The notes under the pieces were generated by a model, which saw only the letters and a program-made list of their open reading frames with translations, was not told the DNA's origin and ran no database searches. Shown here piece by piece: positions 1 to 8,072 of a stretch of DNA of 64,000 nt (its first letter is position 1; each line of letters opens with the position of its first letter). The stretch covers positions 277,596-341,595 of the forward strand of contig JAFPUN010000020.1 in the NCBI GenBank assembly GCA_017395365.1, in the 5' to 3' direction. A program made the position numbers and the translations under genes. Source of the DNA: Bacteroidales bacterium. Lineage in GTDB: Bacteria; Bacteroidota; Bacteroidia; Bacteroidales; F082.

Positions 1-764
1 CGGGCGACAGCAGTTTCCGCCTGCAGGACCCTGCCGACACCTCACGTTACTGGTCAGCACAAGACTTCACAGATAATGTGTTGAGCGTATATCTGCCGAG
101 TGTGTACAAGTTTTACGGCGCTGTCTTCGACGAGGTCATCCGTTTGCATAAGGAAGCGGGCGTGCCGCTTTCTGCCATACATATCGGTGGTGACGAGGTG
201 CCAGAAGGCGCGTGGTCGGGTCGCGACCGCCACGAGATGAAAGAAATCTTTATTAACGGTATGCTCGACCTCGCCGAAGCACGCGGCATCCGTCTTGCAG
301 GCTGGGAAGATATCGCCAAATGTTTGGAATATGAAACACAAGAGAGACTCAAAAACTCGCTCTATTTCATCAATGTATGGAACACCGAAGGCATCGAAGG
401 TTTCCCCGTGGTGCTTTCACCAGCGGCCTACACCTATCTGGATTTGGCTTACAGCGAGGCTCCCGAAGAAATTGGCCTGTCGTGGGCGGGCTATGTCAAT
501 GAGCGCAAGACTTTCTCTCTGAATCCCAATGATTACAAAGGCGACATCATCGGCGTGCAGGCGCAATTGTGGTCATCGCAACTGCGAAGTTTTGATGATG
601 CCACTTACCAGATACTTCCCAAAGCACTTGGCGTGGCCGAAAGGGGATGGAATGGCGGGTATCTCGAAACTTTTGATACCGCATTCAACCGCTTCTATAG
701 CATCATAGTCAGCCGAGAGATGCCGGTTTGGGAACAAAAGGGTTATGCCTTTAAGAAAAGATAG
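1..764 (+). CDS. Beta-N-acetylhexosaminidase (GH20), C-terminal part
   Basis: The reading frame is open from base 3 and runs off the left edge, so only the C-terminal part of the enzyme is present. The motif HIGGDE at about bases 180-197 is the GH20 catalytic signature, in which the Asp-Glu pair performs substrate-assisted hydrolysis of terminal N-acetylhexosamine. The Trp-rich tail with WNTEG and QLWSSQL is typical of the substrate pocket of the family. GH20 enzymes of Bacteroidales are usually exported and act on host or dietary glycans; the signal sequence would lie outside the window. The last 14 bases overlap the convergent Fic gene. Family assignment is firm; substrate cannot be told. 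Confidence 0.9.
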   Translation, partial: GDSSFRLQDPADTSRYWSAQDFTDNVLSVYLPSVYKFYGAVFDEVIRLHKEAGVPLSAIHIGGDEVPEGAWSGRDRHEMKEIFINGMLDLAEARGIRLAGWEDIAKCLEYETQERLKNSLYFINVWNTEGIEGFPVVLSPAAYTYLDLAYSEAPEEIGLSWAGYVNERKTFSLNPNDYKGDIIGVQAQLWSSQLRSFDDATYQILPKALGVAERGWNGGYLETFDTAFNRFYSIIVSREMPVWEQKGYAFKKR

Positions 765-1662
765 CCCTGTTATCGCCCCTTTTATAACTAATCCTGTAAT
801 AATCTAGTATACCTTTGAAGTTGTCCTGCGCTGTGAGACAAATGTCACGCAGATAGCCGTTGACTTTGCCCCAATTTTGAATGCCACGGTAGTAGAACAG
901 ACACAAGTCATCGGTGATGATGAAAGGCACGGTATTCGACTGCAAGCATTGCCAAAACATTATTAGTCTACCAACACGTCCGTTGCCGTCTTGGAAAGGA
1001 TGGATTCGCTCAAACTGCACGTGGAAATCCAAGATATCGTCAAACTGGGTTTTCCGAATGGCATGGTAAGTGGCGAGCAATGCCTTCATCTTTTTGTGCA
1101 CTTCTTCGGGTTGGGCGGTCTCTTCTTCTCCTACGGCATTGGCCAAACGTTTGTAGTCACCTACGGCAAACCATGGCTTATGGTTGTCGGAAGTGTTGGT
1201 TTTCAGTATCAGATGCAGTTGCTTGATGTGTGTTTCTGTGATCTTGTCGGTGGCGTGGTCGATGACATAGTCGATGCAACGAAAATGGTTGACGGTCTCC
1301 ATGATATCGTCTATGCGCGTATTTTCCGAGGTGATGCCCAAGGTGTTGGTCTCGAAAATGTAGCGTGTCTGTTCTTTGGTCAGGCGACTACCCTCAATAT
1401 GATTGGAATTGTAGGTCAGGTCGATTTGTATGCGATGATAGATGCCGCCTTTCATCCGCATTTCCTTTTGTTCACGCAAAGCTGCAAGCAAAGGAGGCAT
1501 TTTCCTTTTGCTTCGTCGGGGCAACTCGGCATCGGCAGGAATGTTCCATGTTTTTCCTGTTAGAAAAGCACCTTCTATCTTCCCTGTGGCACAATAGTTT
1601 CGAGCAGTGCGCTCGCTGATGCCGTATTTTTCGGCAAACTGACTGACTGAGATATATTCCAT
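751..1662 (-). CDS. Fic family protein with N-terminal DNA-binding domain
   Basis: 303 residues. Residues 1-45 look like a winged-helix/MerR-like DNA-binding domain (SVSQFAEKYGISERTARNY followed by a WNIP strand). Residues 80-300 form a Fic domain with the complete motif HPFQDGNGRVGR at 221-232, so AMP transfer to a target hydroxyl is expected to be possible. SNHIEG at 86-91 fits the class II auto-inhibitory motif (S/T)xxxE(G/N), N-terminal to the Fic core. The promoter is overlapped by a perfect palindrome, so the protein probably represses its own gene. It is a single gene with no separate antitoxin. Target unknown. Confidence 0.88.
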   Translation of the reverse strand: MEYISVSQFAEKYGISERTARNYCATGKIEGAFLTGKTWNIPADAELPRRSKRKMPPLLAALREQKEMRMKGGIYHRIQIDLTYNSNHIEGSRLTKEQTRYIFETNTLGITSENTRIDDIMETVNHFRCIDYVIDHATDKITETHIKQLHLILKTNTSDNHKPWFAVGDYKRLANAVGEEETAQPEEVHKKMKALLATYHAIRKTQFDDILDFHVQFERIHPFQDGNGRVGRLIMFWQCLQSNTVPFIITDDLCLFYYRGIQNWGKVNGYLRDICLTAQDNFKGILDYYRISYKRGDNRAIFS

Positions 1663-1693
1663 CTATCGGCAAGTTTTATTCTCAAATCCGCTG

Positions 1694-1724
1694 CAAAGAT
1701 AGTAATTTTTGCCGATAACGGCAA
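1694..1724 (-). promoter_or_regulatory. Promoter of the Fic gene
   Basis: On the minus strand a TATCTTTG box (1694-1701) fits the Bacteroidetes -7 consensus TAnnTTTG, with TTG at 1722-1724 about 20 bases upstream. The ATG at 1662 lies some 25 bases after the expected start site. Confidence 0.65.
1709..1724. promoter_or_regulatory. Operator-like palindrome 1 upstream of Fic gene
   Basis: TTGCCGATAACGGCAA is a 6-4-6 palindrome. It covers the -33 element of the Fic promoter, the position expected of a repressor site. A half-site (TATCGGCAAG) lies at 1664-1673 next to the start codon. Confidence 0.65.
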
Positions 1725-1749
1725 GTTTGAGCAAATAGCACTCGATTTT

Positions 1750-1765
1750 TTGCCGTTATCGGCAA
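1750..1765. promoter_or_regulatory. Operator-like palindrome 2 upstream of Fic gene
   Basis: TTGCCGTTATCGGCAA is the exact reverse complement of palindrome 1. The two centres are 41 bases apart, about four helical turns, so two dimers could sit on the same face of the DNA. Confidence 0.65.
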
Positions 1766-1777
1766 ATTTTTCGAGAA

Positions 1778-2035
1778 TTATTCCCATTGGATAATCCATT
1801 TCTGGATTTCCTTCACCCGCTGCGCGTATTTCTCCAGTTGTCCTTCGATGAAGTCATCGCTGTATTTGCGGTCGCAGAAGCCGTTGCCACGCGCCACATA
1901 GTCGTCGTCTTCGAGTGAGCCGAGGACATCCTGATAGTTTTCGTAATACTGCTGGTTATCGCGCAAGAGGCGTTGCAAGTCCTCAAGGTCAGCTTCGATG
2001 TGCTCGCCTGTGGAAAAGGTGAATCGTTTTTTCAT
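1778..2035 (-). CDS. Small hypothetical protein
   Basis: 85 residues, charged, with no signal peptide or membrane segment: a short beta-like start (KKRFTFSTGEHIEA) followed by helical, acidic and aromatic-rich sequence ending in KWIIQWE. It starts 3 bases after the ABC transporter stop and is surely co-transcribed with it. I do not recognise the family. The separation from the Fic promoter region suggests it is the last gene of the nuclease/ABC operon. Confidence 0.6.
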   Translation of the reverse strand: MKKRFTFSTGEHIEADLEDLQRLLRDNQQYYENYQDVLGSLEDDDYVARGNGFCDRKYSDDFIEGQLEKYAQRVKEIQKWIIQWE

Positions 2036-2038
2036 GGC

Positions 2039-3871
2039 TTATCCGATGGATTGCAAGTCGGTGAGTTTCTTGTAGACGCCGCCTAGGGCAATCAAGTCGT
2101 CGTGCTTGCCGCGCTCGATGATCTGGCCTTTTTGCAATACCACGATTTCGTCGGCATACTGGATGGTCGACAGGCGGTGGGCGATGACGATGGAGGTGCG
2201 CTGGCTCATCACTTTCGATAAGGCGTCTTGCACCAATCGCTCGCTTTCGGTGTCCAATGAAGAGGTGGCTTCATCCAAGATGAGGATGGGCGGGTTCTTC
2301 AACACGGCACGGGCAATGCTCAAGCGCTGGCGTTGGCCACCAGAGAGGTTCATGCCTCGGTCGCCGATATGGGTGTCGTAGCCGTGTTCCAGCTCCATGA
2401 TGAACTCATGCGCGTTGGCGATTTTGGCGGCTTCAATGACCTGCTCTTTCGAGACATCCTTCATGCCAAAGGCGATGTTGTTGAACACAGTGTCGTTGAA
2501 GAGGATGGTTTCTTGCGACACCACGCCCATCAGGTTGCGCAGGTCACCAATCTTATAGTCGCGGATGTCATGCCCATCGATGCTGACGCAGCCGCTGCCC
2601 ACCTCGTAGAAACGCGGCAGGAGGTCGGCCATGGTCGACTTTCCGCCACCGCTCTCGCCGACGAGGGCGACGAATTTTCCCTTCGGAATCTTTAAGTCGA
2701 TGCCTTTAAGCACTTCGTCCTTGCCATAGCTGAAATGCACATCCTTATATTCGATGCAGTCTTTGAAGTCTTTGATTTCAATGGCGTTCTCTTTCTCTGT
2801 AATGACCTCTTCGGCATCCAAAATCTCAAAGATTCTCTCTGCCGAGGCGATGCCTTTCTGAACATTGTAGTAGCCTTGCGAGAACGACTTGGCAGGAGTG
2901 ATGATTTGCGAGAAGACGACGATGTAGCTAATGAAGCTGCCCGCATCGATATGGTTGCCGCCGCCGAGGATGAGCTTGCCGCCGAACCATAGCACGAGGA
3001 TAACCACTGCCGACGAAAGGAATTCACTCATTGGCGAACTCATGTCGCGCTTGCGGTGGATGCCACGCAGCACCTTGGTGTAGTCGCTGTTCTGCTCTTC
3101 AAACTTGTCTTCCGAATAGCGGATGGCATTGAAAGCCTTGATGATTCGCAAACCGGAAATGGTTTCCTCCACAGTGGAGATGATGCCCGCCAGTTTGGTT
3201 TGTCCTTCCTTTGACTCTTTTTTCAGCATCTTGCCCACCTTGCCGATGAGCAGTCCTGCAATGGGCAGGACTAGGATGACAAAGAGTGTCAGTTTCGGGC
3301 TCAAAGTCACCATGAAGAGGAAGAAGAACAGGATGGTCAGCGGATCTTTGATGAGCATCTCCAGATAGTTCAAAATCGAGACTTCGACCTCTTGCACATC
3401 GGTAGTGATGCGGGCTATGGTGTCGCCTTTCTGGCGGCTGTGGTAGAAGGAGAGAGGCAGGATGAGGATTTTGTTGTACACGTCGCGGCGCAGGTCGTGG
3501 ACGGCTCCCACGCGCACATTGGCCATGAAGTAGCAGGCGAAGAAGCGACCGAGGTTACGGAAGAAGAAGGCCGCAAGCAGCAACAGGCACATGAAGACCA
3601 ACGCATGGTATTTGCCTCCACTTGCGATGAGGCTGCTCATGAACCAGTTGAGGTAGCCCATCAGGTAGTCGGAGGTGAAAGAGAACTCGGGCTTGGCCAT
3701 GACTTCCACCGCGCCTTCCTTGAATAATAAGGTGAGGAACGGTCCTACCAAGGCAAAGGAGAACAGCGAGAAGAAAATGGTCATCAGGTTGAAGACCAGA
3801 TTCAAGACGATGCTGCCCCAGTAGGGTTTGACGTAAGTGAGGACGCGGGAGAAGGTCTTTTGCTTGGCCAT
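2039..3871 (-). CDS. ABC transporter, fused permease and ATPase (MsbA-like)
   Basis: 610 residues with the standard half-transporter layout: a six-helix membrane domain (about 1-330, clear hydrophobic runs around 20-45, 90-110, 165-210 and 290-310) followed by a nucleotide-binding domain. Walker A GESGGGKST lies at about 403-411, the ABC signature LSGGQRQRL at about 508 and Walker B ILILDEAT at about 528, with a D-loop SSLD and an H-loop IAHRLST. It would work as a homodimer in the inner membrane, exporting a lipid or hydrophobic compound. MsbA-like lipid flippase is the best guess, but the substrate cannot be read from sequence. It lies 5 bases downstream of the YhcG-like nuclease gene. Confidence 0.85.
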   Translation of the reverse strand: MAKQKTFSRVLTYVKPYWGSIVLNLVFNLMTIFFSLFSFALVGPFLTLLFKEGAVEVMAKPEFSFTSDYLMGYLNWFMSSLIASGGKYHALVFMCLLLLAAFFFRNLGRFFACYFMANVRVGAVHDLRRDVYNKILILPLSFYHSRQKGDTIARITTDVQEVEVSILNYLEMLIKDPLTILFFFLFMVTLSPKLTLFVILVLPIAGLLIGKVGKMLKKESKEGQTKLAGIISTVEETISGLRIIKAFNAIRYSEDKFEEQNSDYTKVLRGIHRKRDMSSPMSEFLSSAVVILVLWFGGKLILGGGNHIDAGSFISYIVVFSQIITPAKSFSQGYYNVQKGIASAERIFEILDAEEVITEKENAIEIKDFKDCIEYKDVHFSYGKDEVLKGIDLKIPKGKFVALVGESGGGKSTMADLLPRFYEVGSGCVSIDGHDIRDYKIGDLRNLMGVVSQETILFNDTVFNNIAFGMKDVSKEQVIEAAKIANAHEFIMELEHGYDTHIGDRGMNLSGGQRQRLSIARAVLKNPPILILDEATSSLDTESERLVQDALSKVMSQRTSIVIAHRLSTIQYADEIVVLQKGQIIERGKHDDLIALGGVYKKLTDLQSIG

Positions 3872-3876
3872 AACAA

Positions 3877-4884
3877 TCAGTTTTCGTTATCGGGATTCTC
3901 GTTGAGGAGTTGTTGCAGTTCTCGGAGTTTATTCTCAAGAATGGTTTTGTCGGGGAGGTGCAGTTTATATTCAGCGACAAGTGCAGGTGATAGGCTTCGG
4001 CTTAATGCGTATTCTACAACAGTCTCGTCTTTGGATGCACATAAAACGAGACCGATACTTGGGTTTTCGTTTGGTTTCTTTACATCTCTGTCGAGGGCTT
4101 CCAAATAGAATTCAAGTTGCCCCAAATGCTCGGGCTTGAATTTTTCGGTTTTCAATTCAATGGCGACCAAACACTGCAACTCACGATTGTAAAACAGCAA
4201 ATCGATGAAAAAATCAGTATTGCCCACTTGAAGTCGGTATTCTTGCCCCATAAAAGAAAGGTCTTTCCCAAATTCCAGAATGAAGTCTTTTAGGTTTGCC
4301 GTAATGGCCTTTTGTAAGTCTGATTCGGAATGGCTGTCTGGAATATCAAGGAATTCAAGCACATAGCTGTCGCGAAGCGAAGCAAGTCCCTCGTGTTTCG
4401 ATAGTTGCAATTGATTGACTTGATTGGAAATCATGGTGCGTTCGAAAAGCATACTGTCGAGTTGGCGTTCAAGTTCGCGTTTTGAATAGCCGTTTTTAAT
4501 GGATAGATTTATGTAAAACTCACGGGCCTCGTCCGTTTTTGCACTGACCATAATAAGTATATTGTTAGTCCAAGGCAATTCTCTCACCAGTGGTGAGAGT
4601 TTTTCGTTTCCGGCGTATGTCTCATAGAATTGCTTCATGCGCCAGATGTTTTGGGCGGAAAATCCTTTTATGCCGACATACTTCGATTGCACATAATTGG
4701 CAAACTCTTGAACAATTGACTTTCCCCAAGCATTGCTTTTCACCTTTTCACTGATGTATTGGCCGATTTTCCAATACATTTCAATCAATTCCCGATTGAC
4801 AGCACGAAAGGCTTTTTGTCGCGCTTGTTCGATGATTGCCACAATCTCGTCAAATTCGTTATATGTGCTTGAGGTGGGATGCAT
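3877..4884 (-). CDS. PD-(D/E)XK nuclease-domain protein (YhcG/DUF1016 family)
   Basis: 335 residues from the ATG at 4884; a TTG five codons upstream is also in frame. The N-terminal half (AVNRELIEMYWKIGQYI, then FSAQNIWRMKQFYETY) is the DUF1016 N-terminal domain. The C-terminal half has the PD-(D/E)XK core: DFFIDLLFY near 224-232 and IELKTEKF near 242-249, with Glu and Lys placed for catalysis. YhcG proteins are predicted nucleases linked to mobile DNA and recombination, but their role is unclear. The gene begins an operon with an ABC exporter, an odd partnership. An imperfect palindrome found upstream recurs inside the gene. Confidence 0.85.
   Translation of the reverse strand: MHPTSSTYNEFDEIVAIIEQARQKAFRAVNRELIEMYWKIGQYISEKVKSNAWGKSIVQEFANYVQSKYVGIKGFSAQNIWRMKQFYETYAGNEKLSPLVRELPWTNNILIMVSAKTDEAREFYINLSIKNGYSKRELERQLDSMLFERTMISNQVNQLQLSKHEGLASLRDSYVLEFLDIPDSHSESDLQKAITANLKDFILEFGKDLSFMGQEYRLQVGNTDFFIDLLFYNRELQCLVAIELKTEKFKPEHLGQLEFYLEALDRDVKKPNENPSIGLVLCASKDETVVEYALSRSLSPALVAEYKLHLPDKTILENKLRELQQLLNENPDNEN
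4579..4600. repeat. Intragenic palindrome copy of YhcG upstream element
   Basis: CTCTCACCAGTGGTGAGAG is a palindrome inside the nuclease coding region. About 29 of 34 bases from 4577 onward match the sequence at 4908-4941 just upstream of the gene. Confidence 0.55.
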
Positions 4885-4908
4885 TTGCTTGATTTTCAAT
4901 ATACTATA

Positions 4909-4932
4909 ATTCTCTCAACAGCGGTGAGAGAA
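4909..4932. repeat. Inverted repeat between purB stop and YhcG-like gene
   Basis: ATTCTCTCA, a 7-base loop-like centre, then TGAGAGAAT. It sits directly after the purB stop codon (minus strand) and just before the nuclease gene. It may act as a weak terminator for purB, although no strong T-run follows, or as an operator. Confidence 0.5.
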
Positions 4933-4937
4933 TTTCG

Positions 4938-6284
4938 TCAATAGTTGTACCCAGTATAATTCTCCGGCGTGATGGCCGCCAGTTCCGCCTTGATTTTCTC
5001 GCTCACAGGCAATCCCTTGATGAACTCATCAATGGCGGCTTTGTCGATATGCTTGTTGGTACGTGTAAGCCCTTTCAGCAACTCGTAAGCACCTTCAACC
5101 TGCTCGCGGCGGAGGATGGTCTGGATGGCCTCGGCCACCACGGCGTAGTTCTGTTGCAGGTCCTGGCGGATTTTGTCCTCGTTGAGCAAGAGCTTGTCCA
5201 AACCTTTCATCAGCGACTTGAGCGCAATCAGTGTATGGGCAATCGGCACGCCGATGTTGCGGGTGACGGTTGAGTCGGTGAGGTCACGCTGCAGGCGGCT
5301 GATGGGCAGCTTGGTGCTGAGGAAGGTGAGGATGGCGTTGGCCATACCGAGGTTGCCTTCGGCGTTCTCGAAGTCGATGGGGTTCACCTTGTGGGGCATC
5401 GCCGACGAGCCGACTTCGCCCGCCTTGATCTTCTGTTTGAAGTATTCCATCGATACATAGAGCCAGATGTCGCGCGAGAGGTCAATCAGGATGGTGTTGA
5501 CGCGGCGCAGGGCATCGAAGTAGGCGGCCATGTAGTCGTAATGCTCGATTTGCGTGGTGGTCTGTTGACGCTTGAGTTTCAGACTCTTCTCCACGAACTT
5601 CTTCGCGAAGGCAGGCCAGTCGATGTCGGGGTAGGCCACCTTGTGGGCGTTCATGTTGCCCGTGGCGCCACCGAACTTGGCAGTGAAAGGCACGCTATTG
5701 AGCATCTTCAGCTGATCGTTGAGGCGCTCCACGAAGACATAGATCTCCTTGCCCAGATGCGTCGGGCTGGCGGGCTGACCGTGGGTTTTGGCCAGCATTG
5801 GGATGTCGCGCCATTCCTCGGCCATGCCTTTCAGCTTGTCGACGAGGTCTTCCAAAGCGGGCTTCACCACCAGTTTGTGCGCCTCCATCATCGAGAGCGG
5901 CACGGCGGTGTTGTTGATGTCCTGCGAGGTGAGGCCGAAGTGCAGGAACTCCTTAAACTCGGTCAGGCCGAGTTCGTCGAAGCGGCGTTTCAAGAAGTAT
6001 TCCACGGCTTTCACATCGTGGTTGGTCTCTTTTTCTATCTCCTTGATTTCCAAAGCGTCTTCTGTTTGGAATTCCTCATAGATGGCGCGGAGGTCGTCGT
6101 AGTCGCCGTTGAACTTCTCGAGTTGCGGCAAGGGCAGTTCGCACAAGGAGATGTAATACTCCACTTCGACCATCACGCGGTAGCGGATGAGGGCAAATTC
6201 GGAGAAAAAGTCGTCCAACTCAACGGTCTTGGAACGGTAACGCCCGTCGACGGGCGATATGGCGGTTAATGGATTGAGGTTCAT
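4938..6284 (-). CDS. purB: Adenylosuccinate lyase
   Basis: 448 residues, full length. It catalyses two fumarate-releasing steps of purine synthesis, SAICAR to AICAR and adenylosuccinate to AMP, in the cytoplasm. The fumarase/aspartase superfamily signature SSAMPHKVNP lies at about 290-300 (flexible catalytic loop with Ser). TSQDIN and KTHGQPA motifs supply the other active-site residues. The N-terminal stretch NPLTAISPVDGRY is typical of the long E. coli-type PurB. It is separated from the upstream lipoprotein genes by a strong palindrome that also carries its promoter, so it is probably transcribed alone. Confidence 0.96.
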   Translation of the reverse strand: MNLNPLTAISPVDGRYRSKTVELDDFFSEFALIRYRVMVEVEYYISLCELPLPQLEKFNGDYDDLRAIYEEFQTEDALEIKEIEKETNHDVKAVEYFLKRRFDELGLTEFKEFLHFGLTSQDINNTAVPLSMMEAHKLVVKPALEDLVDKLKGMAEEWRDIPMLAKTHGQPASPTHLGKEIYVFVERLNDQLKMLNSVPFTAKFGGATGNMNAHKVAYPDIDWPAFAKKFVEKSLKLKRQQTTTQIEHYDYMAAYFDALRRVNTILIDLSRDIWLYVSMEYFKQKIKAGEVGSSAMPHKVNPIDFENAEGNLGMANAILTFLSTKLPISRLQRDLTDSTVTRNIGVPIAHTLIALKSLMKGLDKLLLNEDKIRQDLQQNYAVVAEAIQTILRREQVEGAYELLKGLTRTNKHIDKAAIDEFIKGLPVSEKIKAELAAITPENYTGYNY

Positions 6285-6301
6285 CGTTTAGGTATTAAAT
6301 G

Positions 6302-6339
6302 AAAAGTATCGCAAAAATAGGGATTTTTGCGATACTTTT
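6302..6339 (-). promoter_or_regulatory. Perfect 17-bp inverted repeat with purB promoter
   Basis: Two arms of 17 bases (6302-6318 and 6323-6339) pair perfectly around an AGGG loop. On the minus strand the centre gives TATTTTTG (6312-6319), a good -7 box, with TTG at 6342-6344. The structure can therefore end transcription from the upstream gene and at the same time hold the purB promoter or operator. Confidence 0.6.
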
Positions 6340-6377
6340 TCCAATCGGCAATAAAATGTTGCTTTTAAGACGTAATA

Positions 6378-6881
6378 TTATTTAGTCATATATACACTTA
6401 TTCTATATTCTTTTTGCGGGATTAGATCGTTCAGAAGTTTGATACATGTTTTAATTTCTTCACTGTAGCCATCAACAAAATGTATGCGATGGACTTCTTC
6501 TCTTTTGATAACGGTAATGGTGAGGTCTGGAAAGTTACTGACAACAAGTCCTGGGTGATCCACAATTGTATCCTTTGTAAAATACTCACAAGTAGATAGA
6601 TAGGATTCTATCCTTTCAAGTTTTGAAAAATCTAAATCCCAAAGATTAAAGAACCTTATTCCTGTTTTACCCATTTTCCTTCTCTCTTGTTTTGTAACAG
6701 GGTTTTTGTGGCAAATCAATCCTTCTTTCATAAGTCTGATGCTCTCCGGGCCATATTCCACCTCTATCCTTATAAAGTCATCAACTCCATATTTCCACGA
6801 TCCTTCTGATTGGGCAACTAATGTACTGACATTAGATACTATTATTAAAGCGGTCAACAGAAAAAAGTGTTGTGTTTTCAT
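6378..6881 (-). CDS. Exported hypothetical protein
   Basis: 167 residues from the ATG at 6881, where a clean Sec signal peptide begins (MKTQHFFLLTALIIVSNVSTLVAQ, cleavage likely after VAQ). The upstream in-frame extension would bury this signal and overlap the preceding gene. The mature part is mixed alpha/beta with no motif I recognise. It follows a predicted lipoprotein gene by 7 bases, so the two are probably co-expressed envelope proteins. Function unknown. Confidence 0.65.
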   Translation of the reverse strand: MKTQHFFLLTALIIVSNVSTLVAQSEGSWKYGVDDFIRIEVEYGPESIRLMKEGLICHKNPVTKQERRKMGKTGIRFFNLWDLDFSKLERIESYLSTCEYFTKDTIVDHPGLVVSNFPDLTITVIKREEVHRIHFVDGYSEEIKTCIKLLNDLIPQKEYRISVYMTK

Positions 6882-6888
6882 GATTTGT

Positions 6889-7647
6889 TTATTTTCGGCG
6901 AAGATAGTAAATTGTGCCAAGATATCCTGTTTGATCAACAAAAAATCCTTGACACGACTTTGTCCGGCTTCTTATGTTGAAGTTTCCGTGTTCATCTGAT
7001 GTGCCAAGAAAGTGCCCGTAGTACGATTCATGAAACTTGTCGGTGTTTTGGATGTCTTCATAATAAGTTGAATCGATTTCATAGAACTCTACAAAGGGCA
7101 CCGCATCACCGTTTTCATCCGTTGTCTTTCCCTGCCAATGGGCAAAGCCTCTTTTTACATACGCTTGATGTGTTTCAATGTTTATTTCACCATCGCCAAG
7201 TGTTATGCCTCTTCTTATTATTGTTGCATCTATATCCCAAAAACACATTCGGTCGTATTCAAGGTAAAAGCCTTTGCAATGGGCATTTCTTGTGTCTATG
7301 CTAAAAGCTCCATGGAAGTCTGATGTTCCAAGGTAATGATAACAAGTTGAATCATCCTCGTATAAATCCACAAGCGGCAACTCATAACCATTTTTGTCGA
7401 TGGCTTTCCCATCCCAATGCACAACTCCTTTGTGTTCAGACAATCGAGAGTTTTTTATGTGGATTTCCTTTTGGCCAAAATCAAAGTCTTTATCCATCCT
7501 TTCAACGTCAGAAATGGCATAGTAGGAAGTCTCGAAAACGTTTCGTTGGAAACCGGTTTCTTTTTGGAAAGAAAAGGGTTGCTTTACAAGGCTGCATGAT
7601 GAGATGGCAACAAATATGGCGAGAATATATACCAGTTTCTTGCTCAT
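6889..7647 (-). CDS. Lipoprotein with two carboxypeptidase-regulatory-like repeats
   Basis: 252 residues. The N-terminus has a lipoprotein signal ending AISSCS (Cys at about 18). The rest consists of two similar units of about 85 residues. Each has a pattern like HW.GK..D.NG...P.V..YE.DSTYY followed by LGTSD.HG.F.I and a Cys-Gly/Gln-Gly-Phe element. This matches the CarboxypepD_reg-like beta-sandwich found in many Bacteroidales surface proteins, so an envelope location is likely. Molecular role unknown. Confidence 0.65.
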   Translation of the reverse strand: MSKKLVYILAIFVAISSCSLVKQPFSFQKETGFQRNVFETSYYAISDVERMDKDFDFGQKEIHIKNSRLSEHKGVVHWDGKAIDKNGYELPLVDLYEDDSTCYHYLGTSDFHGAFSIDTRNAHCKGFYLEYDRMCFWDIDATIIRRGITLGDGEINIETHQAYVKRGFAHWQGKTTDENGDAVPFVEFYEIDSTYYEDIQNTDKFHESYYGHFLGTSDEHGNFNIRSRTKSCQGFFVDQTGYLGTIYYLRRK

Positions 7648-7688
7648 TTCATTTGCTCGGCTTGTTTTTTCGGTTCGCGGCGGGTGTC

Positions 7689-7964
7689 CTAGAATGCAAC
7701 GGCTTCGGTGTGATGAAGTTCTTCAGCCGCAAATTCTTCTTCCAATTCTCGGAACATGTCTTCCGAGTCTTGCCATTTTCCTTCTGCAAATTGTTGTTCG
7801 CCTGCAGCAACCATTTGATGCAGTTCCTCTATGGTGTATGGCTTCACTTTTCCCTCATCGGCATCGGCGTGAGCCATCAAGTGCACCGCCATCCAACGCA
7901 TGTTGTCGGGGGTGAGGGTGCTGTATAGGTAATCCAACAGGCCTTGCAATGTTGCTTCACTCAT
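7689..7964 (-). CDS. Small acidic protein, antitoxin-like
   Basis: 91 residues from the ATG at 7964; a TATTTTTG box (minus, 7988-7995) lies just upstream, which rules out the longer reading. The C-terminal pattern YTIEELHQMVAAGEQQF..GKW.DSEDMFRELEEEF resembles addiction-module antitoxins that carry a short helix binding a RelE-like toxin. No toxin gene follows; the next gene is a lipoprotein. It may be an orphan antitoxin or an unrelated small protein. Low certainty. Confidence 0.55.
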   Translation of the reverse strand: MSEATLQGLLDYLYSTLTPDNMRWMAVHLMAHADADEGKVKPYTIEELHQMVAAGEQQFAEGKWQDSEDMFRELEEEFAAEELHHTEAVAF

Positions 7965-8012
7965 GGTATTATGATTTGTATTTGTTGCAAAAATACACAT
8001 TTTCGTCTAAAA

Positions 8013-8049
8013 AGAGAAAAATCCGCCATACAATGACGGATTTTTCTCT
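8013..8049 (-). terminator. Rho-independent terminator of fba
   Basis: AGAGAAAAATCCG (8013-8025) pairs with CGGATTTTTCTCT (8037-8049). It lies 24 bases past the fba stop and is followed on the minus strand by a T-rich stretch. Confidence 0.75.
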
Positions 8050-8072
8050 AACAAGACGGAAATAATCTTGCT

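Noticed and set aside
5391-6269. Open frame opposite purB
   Set aside because: Shadow; no homology pattern and purB is complete on the other strand.
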